Assembly: GCA_034926635.1 (NCBI GenBank)
Contig: JAYFQX010000001.1
Span: 186,001 to 250,000, forward strand
Source: Christensenella sp034926635
Lineage (GTDB): Bacteria; Bacillota; Clostridia; Christensenellales; Christensenellaceae
DNA: 64,000 nucleotides
Direction of reading: 5' to 3'
Numbering within the stretch: the first letter of the stretch is position 1; every line of letters begins with the position of its first letter. Both the position numbers and the translations under genes were made by a program. The notes under the pieces were generated by a model, which saw only the letters and a program-made list of their open reading frames with translations, was not told where the DNA came from and searched no databases. Below are positions 9,067 to 18,288 of the stretch, piece after piece.

Positions 9067-10218
9067 TTACTGCTCCTTTTTCGCCATCATAATCCTTCTG
9101 GATTGTCGTGAGATATTCAGTAATATCCCGATCATACACATAAAAATAACCAATGATGAATTACCGTAACTGATAAACGGAAGCGATACCCCCGTTGGTG
9201 GCAGTGACGCCGTCACCACACCGACATTAATAATAACCTGTATCGCAATCAGCGCTGTAATTCCCGTTGCAAGCATCGTTCCAAATAGATCCGGTGCCGT
9301 TGCCGCTGTTTTAATCCCTCTGTAAATCAAGAAAATAAAAAGTGCCAGCAATACAATCGCACCAATCAGCCCCAGTTCTTCCGCGACAATTGAAAAAATA
9401 AAATCCGATTCCCCATACGGAAGCCAAGAAAGCTTCTGTGTGCCATTTCCAAGTCCTTGCCCAACAAGACCTCCTGATCCGATACCATAAAGCGATTGCA
9501 GCACCTGATACCCAGAACCGGATGCATTGACCCACGGTTCTGTAAACGACATCAATCGTTCCACACGATAAGACTTCATGGTCATCACTGCAAAACCGCC
9601 CGCAACACCAATTCCGCCCATCAGCAAAAGATGCCAGACTTTAGCGCCCCCTACAAAGATCATTACAAAAGTTAGTGCACACAATACAACGACAGCGGAA
9701 AAATTTGGCTGGAAATAGAGCAGCGCACACAACGGCAAAAGCACCAATAAGTTAGGGAGCACGCCGTATCGAAACGTATTCATACGGTTCCTGTTGACAT
9801 AGATCGTCGCAGATACAAACACAATCAAAGCGATCTTTGCAATTTCTGCAGGTTGGATGCTTGGCAGCGGTCCAATCCGAATCCACCGCGTGGAACCATT
9901 CAAATTGACAGAATGGCTGCCCGGTATCAAAACAACGACTAAAAGCGCAATGGCCACAAACAAGATAATATACTTCAACTTCATCAGTTTCTTATAGTCG
10001 AAGAAAGTGAAAATCACCATCATTACGCAGCCAATGGCTGCACCCAATAATTGCTTTTTAAAAAGAGCCAGTCCATCATAGTCATACAATTTGGAAGACT
10101 GCGCCATATAATAACTCGCGCTAAAAACCATGATCAACCCATAAGCGATTAAAATCAGGGTGACGATCAGCAGCGAATAATCAATTGATCCTTTTTGCAG
10201 AAGGCTCTTTTTGCGCAT
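9067..10218 (-). CDS. ftsW: SEDS-family peptidoglycan glycosyltransferase FtsW
   Basis: This polytopic protein polymerises lipid II into glycan chains at the septum. About ten hydrophobic spans are visible in 383 residues. The signature loop reads GNGTQKLSWLPYGESDFIFSI; the Asp in SDFIF corresponds to the catalytic Asp of RodA/FtsW, so the enzyme appears intact. PPTGVSLPFISYG near the C-terminus is also diagnostic. The start ATG overlaps the murD stop by one base. SpoVE is a paralogous alternative name, but its position in the division cluster favours FtsW. Confidence 0.95.
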   Translation of the reverse strand: MRKKSLLQKGSIDYSLLIVTLILIAYGLIMVFSASYYMAQSSKLYDYDGLALFKKQLLGAAIGCVMMVIFTFFDYKKLMKLKYIILFVAIALLVVVLIPGSHSVNLNGSTRWIRIGPLPSIQPAEIAKIALIVFVSATIYVNRNRMNTFRYGVLPNLLVLLPLCALLYFQPNFSAVVVLCALTFVMIFVGGAKVWHLLLMGGIGVAGGFAVMTMKSYRVERLMSFTEPWVNASGSGYQVLQSLYGIGSGGLVGQGLGNGTQKLSWLPYGESDFIFSIVAEELGLIGAIVLLALFIFLIYRGIKTAATAPDLFGTMLATGITALIAIQVIINVGVVTASLPPTGVSLPFISYGNSSLVIFMCMIGILLNISRQSRRIMMAKKEQ

Positions 10219-11579
10219 TATGAAAGACCTTTCACAATATCTTTGAAAACGCGTCCTCGTTCTTCAAAGTTTTTAAACATATCCCAACTCGCGCAAGCCG
10301 GAGATAGCAGTACGTTTTCCCCTGCCTCAGCGATACTGTAAGCTTTGAGAATCGCATCTTCAAACCCATTAGCCTTAATATAGTTTTCATAACCGCACGC
10401 TTGCGCAGCGTCAATGATCTTTTTAGAAGTATCCCCAAGAACAAGCACCGCTTTAATCATCGGCGTAAAAGACTGGAACAAGGGCACAAAATCATTTTTT
10501 TTGTCATATCCGCCCAGAATCAATACGGTAGGCTTTGTCATCGCGTGAATCGCGTTTATCGTGGCATCAGGATTGGTTCCCTTGGAGTCGTTGATAAAGG
10601 AAACGCCATTCACTTCTTTGACAAATTCAATCCGGTGTTCAACCCCTGGAAAACTCCGTAACGTTTCCGCAATCACCTCTGCGGAAATTCCGTAAAGACA
10701 TGCGAGTGTAGTTGCCGCCAGCGCGTTTTCAAGGTTATGGCGTCCCGGGATTCTCACTTCATCTGCCGGCAGAATCTTTGTTTCATTTCCATCATTTGAA
10801 AAAATAATCATACCATCGCGCACAGACGCGCCGTTTTCGATTTTCTGCTGCATTGTACTGAACCAAAAAACCTTGGCTCTAATCTTGTCTGCAAGCTCTC
10901 TTACTATCTCATTGTCATAATTCAGCACACAAAAATCTTCTGTACCTTGGTTTTTAAATATCTTTGCCTTTGCCGCAATATAGTTTTCCATGGTTCCATA
11001 ACGGTCAAGGTGGTCTTCCGTAATATTCAGAATCGCACTTTCACAAGGTCGATAGTTCTCAATTGTATCAAGCTGCAGTGCGGCAGTCTCCGCCACGACG
11101 ACATCCCCGCTTTTGGTCTCCATGGCCTCCTGCGTAATCGGCACCCCGATATTGCCAAGCACATGCGTCGGAATCCCGGCATTCTTAAAAATTTCCCCTG
11201 TCAGGGCTGTTGTCGTCGTCTTGCCATTTGTCCCCGTAATCGCAATAAAATCGGCTTTTGAAACGGAAAAACCGAGTTCGATCTCCGCAATTACAGGTTT
11301 CCCTAATTCATATGCGCGCCTAATGAACGGTAGTCCAAGCGGCACTCCCGGGCTCAGTACAAGAAAGTCCATAGAAGAAACTATATCCGTAGGATCTTTT
11401 CCCAGCATATCATGGCATGGATACTCATCCAGTTCCAAGAGCAATTCCTGCGGGATATTCTCCCTCGTTTTTACATCATAAATCGTTACATCTGCACCAA
11501 GGCGGCATAACAACGCAGCAGAAGATACTCCGCTTTTTGCCATACCGATCACAAGGGCTTTTTTATTTTTATATTCCAT
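10218..11579 (-). CDS. murD: UDP-N-acetylmuramoyl-alanine--D-glutamate ligase
   Basis: MurD adds D-Glu to UDP-MurNAc-L-Ala in the cytoplasm. The ATP-binding loop is ITGTNGKTTTTALTG near residue 113. The Mur ligase central-domain motif ESAILNITEDHLDRYG and the C-terminal FINDSKGTNPDATINA are all present. The start is the ATG 5 bases after GGAGG; the upstream in-frame GTG at 11591 is rejected because it lies within that ribosome site. It follows mraY by 12 bases. Confidence 0.96.
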   Translation of the reverse strand: MEYKNKKALVIGMAKSGVSSAALLCRLGADVTIYDVKTRENIPQELLLELDEYPCHDMLGKDPTDIVSSMDFLVLSPGVPLGLPFIRRAYELGKPVIAEIELGFSVSKADFIAITGTNGKTTTTALTGEIFKNAGIPTHVLGNIGVPITQEAMETKSGDVVVAETAALQLDTIENYRPCESAILNITEDHLDRYGTMENYIAAKAKIFKNQGTEDFCVLNYDNEIVRELADKIRAKVFWFSTMQQKIENGASVRDGMIIFSNDGNETKILPADEVRIPGRHNLENALAATTLACLYGISAEVIAETLRSFPGVEHRIEFVKEVNGVSFINDSKGTNPDATINAIHAMTKPTVLILGGYDKKNDFVPLFQSFTPMIKAVLVLGDTSKKIIDAAQACGYENYIKANGFEDAILKAYSIAEAGENVLLSPACASWDMFKNFEERGRVFKDIVKGLS

Positions 11580-11591
11580 TTCTGCCTCCAC

Positions 11592-12602
11592 TTAACACGA
11601 CACAAAAAATAACAACAAACTCCCAACACTTAATAAGATGCTTGCGACCAAATAACCCGCTACTACCTTCGTTTCGTGGATTCCTTTTAACTCAAAATGA
11701 TGGTGAAGCGGCGCCATTTTAAACACACGTTTTCCGCGCAGCTTAAACGAACCTACTTGAATAATAACCGAGATAGCCGATAACACGAACATAAAGCCCA
11801 TAATCGGCAAAAGCAGCTGCATCTCCGTTGCGATCGCCATAGCGGTGAGCGCAGCGCCTAGCAAAAATGAACCGGTATCTCCCATAAAGACCTTCGCGGG
11901 ATACGCATTAAAACACAAAAATGCAACACACGCGCCGATAACGGAGGATGCAAACATTGTCATATTCGCCATATCCGCCTGCAGTTCTGGGCTAATTACG
12001 ACTGCCCCAATCACGCTGAAAATGAAAATCAAAAGAAAAGTAGCGGTGTTTACGAACGTAATGCCTGTTGCAAGACCATCAAGCCCATCCGTCAGATTAA
12101 CGCTGTTGACCATCGCAATCAGCACAAACATGGTAAAAGGAATAAACCCGATTCCCATAGAAAGATTCGCGCCGCTACCCGGCACAAATACACCATCAAT
12201 TCCAAGCCAATAATAGGCAAGGCATGCCACCAGCGCGGAAGCTGCGAGCTGCAGCACAATCTTCTGCCAAGCGCGCAGACCAAGCGAACGTTTTTTAAAT
12301 AGTTTTAACGCATCGTCTAAAAAACCGATCAAAGAAAAAGCCAGCACTGTTATTACGGCAAAAAGCGTATACCGGATATCCCCTGTTACAAAAATAAAAC
12401 TCGCGGCAATCATACCGATCATCATGATAACGCCGCCCATTGTTGGCGTGCCTTCTTTTACAAGATGGCTTTGCGGTCCATCGTCGCGGACATGCTGCCC
12501 AGCCTTTGCCTTGCGCAAAAGAGGGATGATCACCTTTGCTGCGACAAATGTTATCGCAAATGATATCAGTATTGTAAGTAACAGCCTAACCATATAGTTC
12601 AT
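11592..12602 (-). CDS. mraY: Phospho-N-acetylmuramoyl-pentapeptide transferase
   Basis: MraY transfers phospho-MurNAc-pentapeptide to undecaprenyl phosphate and so forms lipid I. The 336-residue protein has about ten hydrophobic spans. Diagnostic segments are GTPTMGG near the N-terminus, LIGFLDDALK (Asp pair), NLTDGLDGLATG and MGDTGSFLLGA. The last, MAPLHHHFELKG, holds the conserved His cluster. The start with GGGG upstream gives MNYMVRLL. It comes 15 bases after murE with no murF between them, which is unusual for this cluster. Confidence 0.97.
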   Translation of the reverse strand: MNYMVRLLLTILISFAITFVAAKVIIPLLRKAKAGQHVRDDGPQSHLVKEGTPTMGGVIMMIGMIAASFIFVTGDIRYTLFAVITVLAFSLIGFLDDALKLFKKRSLGLRAWQKIVLQLAASALVACLAYYWLGIDGVFVPGSGANLSMGIGFIPFTMFVLIAMVNSVNLTDGLDGLATGITFVNTATFLLIFIFSVIGAVVISPELQADMANMTMFASSVIGACVAFLCFNAYPAKVFMGDTGSFLLGAALTAMAIATEMQLLLPIMGFMFVLSAISVIIQVGSFKLRGKRVFKMAPLHHHFELKGIHETKVVAGYLVASILLSVGSLLLFFVSC

Positions 12603-12617
12603 GAGTAAAAATTCCCC

Positions 12618-14078
12618 TTAGTTCTCTTTATTCTTCCGTTTATTTTGAAAGATTTCTTCCACAATAACTTTTTCATCAAAATCGTGCTTGACGCCTCTGA
12701 TTTCCTGGTAATCCTCGTGACCTTTCCCTGCGAGCAAAATCACTTCTCCCTTTTGTGCGTTTTTAATTGCATATTCAATCGCTTCACGCCGATTTTCAAT
12801 CCGGATATACTCCGCGCCGGTTTCTTTGATCCCTGGCTCCATCTGGTCAAGAATCGCAGCGGGTTCTTCAAATCTGGGGTTATCGGATGTCAGAATGGTG
12901 AAATCAGAATATTCACCGGCAATCCGCGCCATAATCGGGCGTTTGGAAGCATCCCGGTTTCCACCGCATCCAATGATGGTGACGATCCTTCCAGGAGCAA
13001 AACTTGCAACTGTGGAAAGCGCATTTTTCAGGCTGTCGGGCGTATGTGCATAATCCAAAATCAAACTAAAACCCATTCCATGCGTATCGAGCGGCTGAAA
13101 TCTGCCCGCAACCGGGTGCATCTCCTTAAGCCCAACTTCAATATAGTGCTGCCCCACCCCAAGCGCATGTGCGGTCACTGCTGCGCCAAGTGCATTATAA
13201 ACCGTAAATTGACCGGGGATCCCAACTTCAATCCGTAATGTTTTGCCTTCCATTTCCACGGTGAATTTTGTCTTGGAATGTGTGATCTCAACATTTTTAG
13301 CAGCATATTCTATGGGCTGCATCACACTGTATTTCACAACTTCGCTTTTTGCCGCCGCCATCATATTCGCTGCGCTATCATCGTCAATATTGATTACGGA
13401 GATGTCAGATTGCTCGAATAGAATACTCTTTGCATGGATGTAGTTATCCCATGTTTTATGAAAATCAAGGTGATCCTGCGTAAGGTTGGTAAAAACGCCT
13501 GCCGCAAAATCAATTCCGTAGACCCTTTTTAATTCCAATGAATGAGACGAAACCTCCATCACCACGTATTCGCAACCATCGTCTGCCATTTTCTTTAGCA
13601 GCCGCTGCAAGTCTATTGATTCCGGCGTGGTACGCTCTGTATGAATCGTTCTGTCGCCGATCATATTGACGATCGTTCCAATCAAACCGACTTTATGACC
13701 TGCGTGCTCCAAAATCGATTTTAACATATAGGTTGTTGTTGTTTTTCCATTTGTTCCCGTTATGCCAACCATTTTCATGCGCTTTGCCGGGTGCTCAAAA
13801 AAATTAGCCGCGACAAGCGCCATTGCCGCCCTGTCGTCCTTCACGACCACTTGTGTAACTCCTGCGCGCGGTTGTAATTCCGTTACTACAATCGCAGCTG
13901 CGCCTTTTCTGACGGCATCGGGAACATATTTATGCCCATCATCCGCAAATCCGGAGATACAAAAAAATAAATCGCCGCGTTTAACATTACGGGAATCATA
14001 CTTCAGGTCTTTAATTTCGACCTCCTCGTCGCCCTTTATTTCGCATTTAATGCCGCGGAATAATTCATACAGCTTCAT
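12618..14078 (-). CDS. murE: UDP-MurNAc-tripeptide ligase (meso-DAP type)
   Basis: MurE adds the third residue to the peptidoglycan stem peptide. The ATP loop is GITGTNGKTTTTYML near residue 105. The substrate-selecting motif reads TSDNPRFEEP; DNPR is the form found in enzymes that add meso-diaminopimelate, as opposed to L-lysine. The start MKLYELF follows AAGGAGG at eight bases, so the ten extra upstream residues of the open frame are not translated. The 60-base gap behind the PBP gene contains no other gene. Confidence 0.95.
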   Translation of the reverse strand: MKLYELFRGIKCEIKGDEEVEIKDLKYDSRNVKRGDLFFCISGFADDGHKYVPDAVRKGAAAIVVTELQPRAGVTQVVVKDDRAAMALVAANFFEHPAKRMKMVGITGTNGKTTTTYMLKSILEHAGHKVGLIGTIVNMIGDRTIHTERTTPESIDLQRLLKKMADDGCEYVVMEVSSHSLELKRVYGIDFAAGVFTNLTQDHLDFHKTWDNYIHAKSILFEQSDISVINIDDDSAANMMAAAKSEVVKYSVMQPIEYAAKNVEITHSKTKFTVEMEGKTLRIEVGIPGQFTVYNALGAAVTAHALGVGQHYIEVGLKEMHPVAGRFQPLDTHGMGFSLILDYAHTPDSLKNALSTVASFAPGRIVTIIGCGGNRDASKRPIMARIAGEYSDFTILTSDNPRFEEPAAILDQMEPGIKETGAEYIRIENRREAIEYAIKNAQKGEVILLAGKGHEDYQEIRGVKHDFDEKVIVEEIFQNKRKNKEN

Positions 14079-14138
14079 TCTTGTATCCTCCTTCAAAAAT
14101 TCAGTCAATATTATACCACAAAATATTGTATCCTGTCA

Positions 14139-16244
14139 CTATGGGTTATCTATTTGTAGTTGAAAGGTGACGCTCACCACACTGCCTTTTTCCACCTGCA
14201 ATCCTGCTACCGGTTTTTGACCTAGCGCAACTCCGTTCCCATAGGCAACGAATTCTAGACCCGCTGCAATCGCTGTCTGTTTTGCCGTTTCAAAATCCAT
14301 TCCTGTAAAATCGGGAACTACAACCATTTCCGCCTGATTTTCCTCCGGATTTTTGATCTCCATAGTAAGCGAAACAGTTGAACCTGCAAAAGCTTCTTCT
14401 CCGGCCGCAGGCATCTGTCCCTGTACAACGCCCGACCCATCAAGCTGTACTATAAAACCTGCGCTTGCAAGCGTATCCTTTGCGGTCTGCATATCCATTC
14501 CCGTGACAGCCGGAACCGCAATTTTTTGTTCATTACGTGCTGCTTCGTCCGAGGGCGCGATTCCGCTGCTCTTCAGGATCTCTTCCAGCACATTTTTTGC
14601 ATACGGTGCGCAAAGCATACTGTTCTCTCCGCTTTCCGCTACGCCGTTCGCTGTTATCATCACAAGGTATTTTGGGTTATCTGCCGGTGCAAACGTAAAA
14701 TAAGTTGCAACTTCTTTCCCCTGCTGCGGGATATCTCCAACATACTGAATCGCCGAACCTCCGATTCCTCCGACTGAATATCCTGTAATCTGTGCAGCGC
14801 TCCCCGCTCCCTCCTGGACAAGGTTTACCATCAAATCACGCATTTGTGCTGCCGTGTCGGCAGATACGGTTTGGTTCTTCAATTCTGCCCCATAAGTTTC
14901 CGTCATGTTGCCGTTGCTGTCGGAAAGTCCCAGTACCAACCGTGGCGTATACAGGTTTCCGCCGTTTAAAAGAGATGCCATTGCATTTGCCATTTGCAGC
15001 TGGGACACCTTCATAGATTCTCCGGCACCCATAAAGGCAATATCCACATCCCTGACATATTTTTTTTGCAGTACTTCTCCGGCACTGTCCGTTGAGAAAT
15101 CAATCCCCGTCTTTTGCCCAAAACCAAAGTTTTTCAAATAAGCATAAAACGTATCTTTTGAAAGCCCCTGCGCCAACTGTGCCGCACCCACGCTGCAATG
15201 ATTAGCAGCAACCTGACTGATCCCTTGTGTCCCATGCGCAACCGGGCAAGAAATTTTTTCTCCGTCTATCATCACGGAGCCTGTGCAGGCAACCTCTGTT
15301 GCAGTCCCTTCGTTCGTCGCTGCAGCCGCCGTAAAAATACTGAATATGTCTCCCGGCTCTACCGGGGTCGCCGTAATATTGTTGACAGATAAAGACGCAA
15401 GCGCCCCTGCATCGTCTCGCGGAGGAGAATTTAAATCAAATTCTGGAATGTTTGCCATCCCGAGAATCTCTCCTGACGTCACATCCATCACAAGTCCTTG
15501 TACGCTGTCCGGTGCCACAGTCCCATAAAGCGATTTGCAGGAATCTTCCAGAGAACTTTGCACGACTTCGTCAATCGTCAGTACTACATTCAGTCCGTCT
15601 TGCGGTTCGATCGTCATTTCCTGACCGTTTGGCACGCCGCTGCCATCTTTCGCGGTTTCTGTCACCTGACGCCCTTGACGCCCTGCCAGCGTGCTTTCGT
15701 ACCGTTTCTCAATCCCGGTCTGCCCGGCTCCATCTGCGTTGGTATAACCGATCACCTGTGATGCAAAATCCTTATTTAAATAAAAACGTTTTACATCATC
15801 TACAAAGGAGACGCCTTTCATTTGCAGGCCTTCTATTTCATCAGATTGTGCCTGCGTGATCTGGCGCTTTAACCAAATTTCTTTTTTCTCCGTATTGGTG
15901 GCCTTTGCATAAACTTCTTCGCGCGGCATTTCCAAAATACGTGAGAGCTCGTCCGCAACCTGATCCGCATTGCCTGCCGATGCAATTTTCTCCGGCTGCA
16001 ACACCACAGTATCCGCTGCTGCGCTTTGCGCAAGCACATACTGATTCCGGTCTAAAATCGATCCGCGTTTCGCATCTACGGCAACGTCCTTGGTCCATTG
16101 GCTTTGCGCTTGCTGCTGCAGCCAATCACCCTTTAATAAAGACCAATATCCCACTCGTGTCATGAGCAGGATAATGATAATCGCCATTATGATCAGAACT
16201 ACCAGTAACCGTTTTCTGGTTACCAACACTCTTGATGAAGACAA
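14139..16244 (-). CDS. SpoVD/PBP2x-like penicillin-binding protein with degenerate active site and PASTA domains
   Basis: The layout is that of a class B PBP: a basic N-terminus, one membrane span at about residues 12-30, a dimerisation domain, a transpeptidase domain, then two PASTA repeats over the last 125 residues. All three catalytic motifs are changed. The position of SxxK after VEPG reads DIFS (15339-15350). The SxN triad reads HCS (15192-15200). KTGT reads IGGS (14754-14765). It should therefore neither acylate with penicillin nor cross-link. Surrounding sequence is intact over 701 residues with no frameshift, so it looks selected and not decayed. I choose the TTG at 16244, seven bases after AGAGGT; a TTG at 16274 would overlap the ftsL-like gene. 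A scaffold or FtsW-activating role is inferred. Confidence 0.88.
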   Translation of the reverse strand: MSSSRVLVTRKRLLVVLIIMAIIIILLMTRVGYWSLLKGDWLQQQAQSQWTKDVAVDAKRGSILDRNQYVLAQSAAADTVVLQPEKIASAGNADQVADELSRILEMPREEVYAKATNTEKKEIWLKRQITQAQSDEIEGLQMKGVSFVDDVKRFYLNKDFASQVIGYTNADGAGQTGIEKRYESTLAGRQGRQVTETAKDGSGVPNGQEMTIEPQDGLNVVLTIDEVVQSSLEDSCKSLYGTVAPDSVQGLVMDVTSGEILGMANIPEFDLNSPPRDDAGALASLSVNNITATPVEPGDIFSIFTAAAATNEGTATEVACTGSVMIDGEKISCPVAHGTQGISQVAANHCSVGAAQLAQGLSKDTFYAYLKNFGFGQKTGIDFSTDSAGEVLQKKYVRDVDIAFMGAGESMKVSQLQMANAMASLLNGGNLYTPRLVLGLSDSNGNMTETYGAELKNQTVSADTAAQMRDLMVNLVQEGAGSAAQITGYSVGGIGGSAIQYVGDIPQQGKEVATYFTFAPADNPKYLVMITANGVAESGENSMLCAPYAKNVLEEILKSSGIAPSDEAARNEQKIAVPAVTGMDMQTAKDTLASAGFIVQLDGSGVVQGQMPAAGEEAFAGSTVSLTMEIKNPEENQAEMVVVPDFTGMDFETAKQTAIAAGLEFVAYGNGVALGQKPVAGLQVEKGSVVSVTFQLQIDNP

Positions 16245-16258
16245 AATTCTACCTCTGA

Positions 16259-17326
16259 TTAATTCCGAAACCAACCCTTCACGGTCTCGATAATTGTATT
16301 GAAGAAATCCTTGATAGTATCTACTATCGTCGTTTTCGCCTGTGTGTCGCCCGCTGCTGCATCCGTTTGCACTGCGGCAGCATCCGCCTGCTGCGCACCT
16401 GTTTGTGCCGCAGCGTCAACATTGCCCTGATCAGCTTCCGCAGGAAGATAAACAATCTGACTGTCCTGTGGTTCCGACATATTCAGTTCGCTTACCGCCC
16501 TCTGACGGATCGTGCCGAGATCCTCCTGCAAGGCTACTTCTACTTTTACCTTATCCAAATCCTGCGAAAGCGATTCAATACGCGCTTCTGCCTGCGCATT
16601 TTTAAGGTTAATGTCGCTGATCTGTGCATATCTTATCACAATACCTGCAAGCACTGCAAATATCAAGGCGATTAAAATAATAGTAGAAACAATCCCTTTC
16701 TTTTTAAATGCTTCATTCTCTACTGCGATCGGCTTAATACCAGCATAGCCGGAATTCGTATCTTCCGCCCGGCGGCTATCAACCATATCAAAACCATGAA
16801 TGGGTTTTCTTCTTGTTTGCACATGCTCGTAACCATATGCACCATTTGCCGCTACGCGTCTTGCGCCACTGTTATTCCTACGGACGTATTCTCTTGCACC
16901 GGAAGCCGGAGCAGCTACAACCCCTACTTCATATGCCGGCGTTAGTTTCCTGCCGCCCACGATATTTTTCACATTAGTCTGCCGAAAATCTAGCTCACGT
17001 TGTGCAGCCGCACGCGCCCGCATTTGCTGTTCCCGACGCTGTTGTTCCATTTCTTTTCGCTGCTGCTGTCTATAGTACTGCGCCTCAAATTCCTTCCGCT
17101 GCTGCTGCCGAAACATTTCTTCTTCATATTCCAGTCGTTTCTGCGCTTCATAAGCCATTCTTTCTTCATAAGCTTTTTGACGCTGCAGTGCGCGTTTTTG
17201 CATATTATAAGCCTGCATGTCCGTAATCCGACCCATGTTTTTCGGCTGTTTATTTCTATCCGTTGGAATATTGCGCGGTATTTGTATTCTTTCGTAATTA
17301 TGTGCTCTTTGTGGTATTGCGTTCAT
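16259..17326 (-). CDS. ftsL: FtsL-like septum protein with long cytoplasmic arm
   Basis: Only the last third resembles FtsL: a membrane span at about residues 212-232, then an extracytoplasmic coiled coil ending in the conserved-looking AVSELNMSEPQDSQIVYLP. Ahead of it lies an unusual 210-residue cytoplasmic region. Residues 45-115 are a highly charged Arg/Gln/Glu helix (KEMEQQRREQQMRARAAAQ), and 150-205 are disordered and basic. After the coil an Ala/Gln-rich stretch and a short amphipathic end follow. Typical FtsL proteins have about 100-130 residues. The position between rsmH and the PBP supports the FtsL call; the long arm may bind cytoplasmic division factors or nucleic acid, which is inference. 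Confidence 0.8.
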   Translation of the reverse strand: MNAIPQRAHNYERIQIPRNIPTDRNKQPKNMGRITDMQAYNMQKRALQRQKAYEERMAYEAQKRLEYEEEMFRQQQRKEFEAQYYRQQQRKEMEQQRREQQMRARAAAQRELDFRQTNVKNIVGGRKLTPAYEVGVVAAPASGAREYVRRNNSGARRVAANGAYGYEHVQTRRKPIHGFDMVDSRRAEDTNSGYAGIKPIAVENEAFKKKGIVSTIILIALIFAVLAGIVIRYAQISDINLKNAQAEARIESLSQDLDKVKVEVALQEDLGTIRQRAVSELNMSEPQDSQIVYLPAEADQGNVDAAAQTGAQQADAAAVQTDAAAGDTQAKTTIVDTIKDFFNTIIETVKGWFRN

Positions 17327-17343
17327 AATACAAATCCTTTCGG

Positions 17344-18288
17344 TTACTTTTTCTCAACAACACGTAATTTCGCACTTCTTGCACGCGGATTCTCCAATAA
17401 CTCGTCGTCATCCGCAACTTTTGGCTTTCGTGTAATCAATTTTATCTGGCTTACTTTTCCGCATACGCACACCGGAAAATCTTTTGGGCATACACAAGGG
17501 TCGAATAACTTTTTAAATGTTTGCTTCACAATCCTGTCTTCGAGGGAATGGAAGGTAATCACCGCCAACCTTCCGCCGCTTTTTAAAACGGAAACGTAAT
17601 CTTCAAGCGCCTGCCCAAGACCGTTCAGCTCTCCGTTCACTTCAATTCTGATTGCCTGAAATGTCCTTTTGGCGGGATGCGGTCCTTCTCTTCTTGCCGA
17701 TGCCGGAATCGCGTTTTTAATCACCTGCGCAAGCTGCGCTGTCGTCTCAATCGGTTTTTGTAAACGTTCCCGCTCTATAAATTGGGCAATACGTGCCGCC
17801 CATTTTTCTTCTCCATAATCACGGATGATCTGCGTTAAGGCTTGTACGCTATATTCATTCACAATTTTTTTGGCATCAATGACGGCATCCCTGTTCATCC
17901 GCATATCGAGCGGAGCGTCCTGCTGGTAGGAGAATCCTCTTTCACTCTCGTCAAGTTGAAAAGAAGAAACCCCTAGGTCCAGCACTGCGCCGTCAATCTT
18001 TCCGATTCCGTATTCCTCCAGTATCGGTCTGATGTTTTTAAAATCATCATGCACAAGCATAATGTTTTCAGCAAAATCATGTAAGCGTTCTTTGCAACGG
18101 TCGATCGCTGCGGTATCTTTGTCAATGCCTATCAGAAGTCCATCCGGCATAATCCTTTGCAGAATGCCGTGCGCATGCCCTGCGCCTCCTAATGTTCCGT
18201 CAACTATGGTCATCCCGCTACGAAGATCGAGCATATCGAGCGTTTCCCTGTATAAAACGGGAATATGCCCTTTTCCCGGCGCGCTCAT
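17344..18288 (-). CDS. rsmH: 16S rRNA (cytosine-1402-N4)-methyltransferase
   Basis: RsmH (MraW) methylates the N4 position of C1402 in the ribosomal P site. The S-adenosylmethionine motif is DGTLGGAGHAHGIL near residue 31, followed by DGAVLDLGVSSFQLD and the family-specific RGFSYQQDAPLDMRM. C-terminal FHSLEDRIVKQTFK is also diagnostic. At 314 residues it is full-length. Its ATG overlaps the mraZ stop as ATGA, so the two genes are translationally coupled. Confidence 0.97.
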   Translation of the reverse strand: MSAPGKGHIPVLYRETLDMLDLRSGMTIVDGTLGGAGHAHGILQRIMPDGLLIGIDKDTAAIDRCKERLHDFAENIMLVHDDFKNIRPILEEYGIGKIDGAVLDLGVSSFQLDESERGFSYQQDAPLDMRMNRDAVIDAKKIVNEYSVQALTQIIRDYGEEKWAARIAQFIERERLQKPIETTAQLAQVIKNAIPASARREGPHPAKRTFQAIRIEVNGELNGLGQALEDYVSVLKSGGRLAVITFHSLEDRIVKQTFKKLFDPCVCPKDFPVCVCGKVSQIKLITRKPKVADDDELLENPRARSAKLRVVEKK

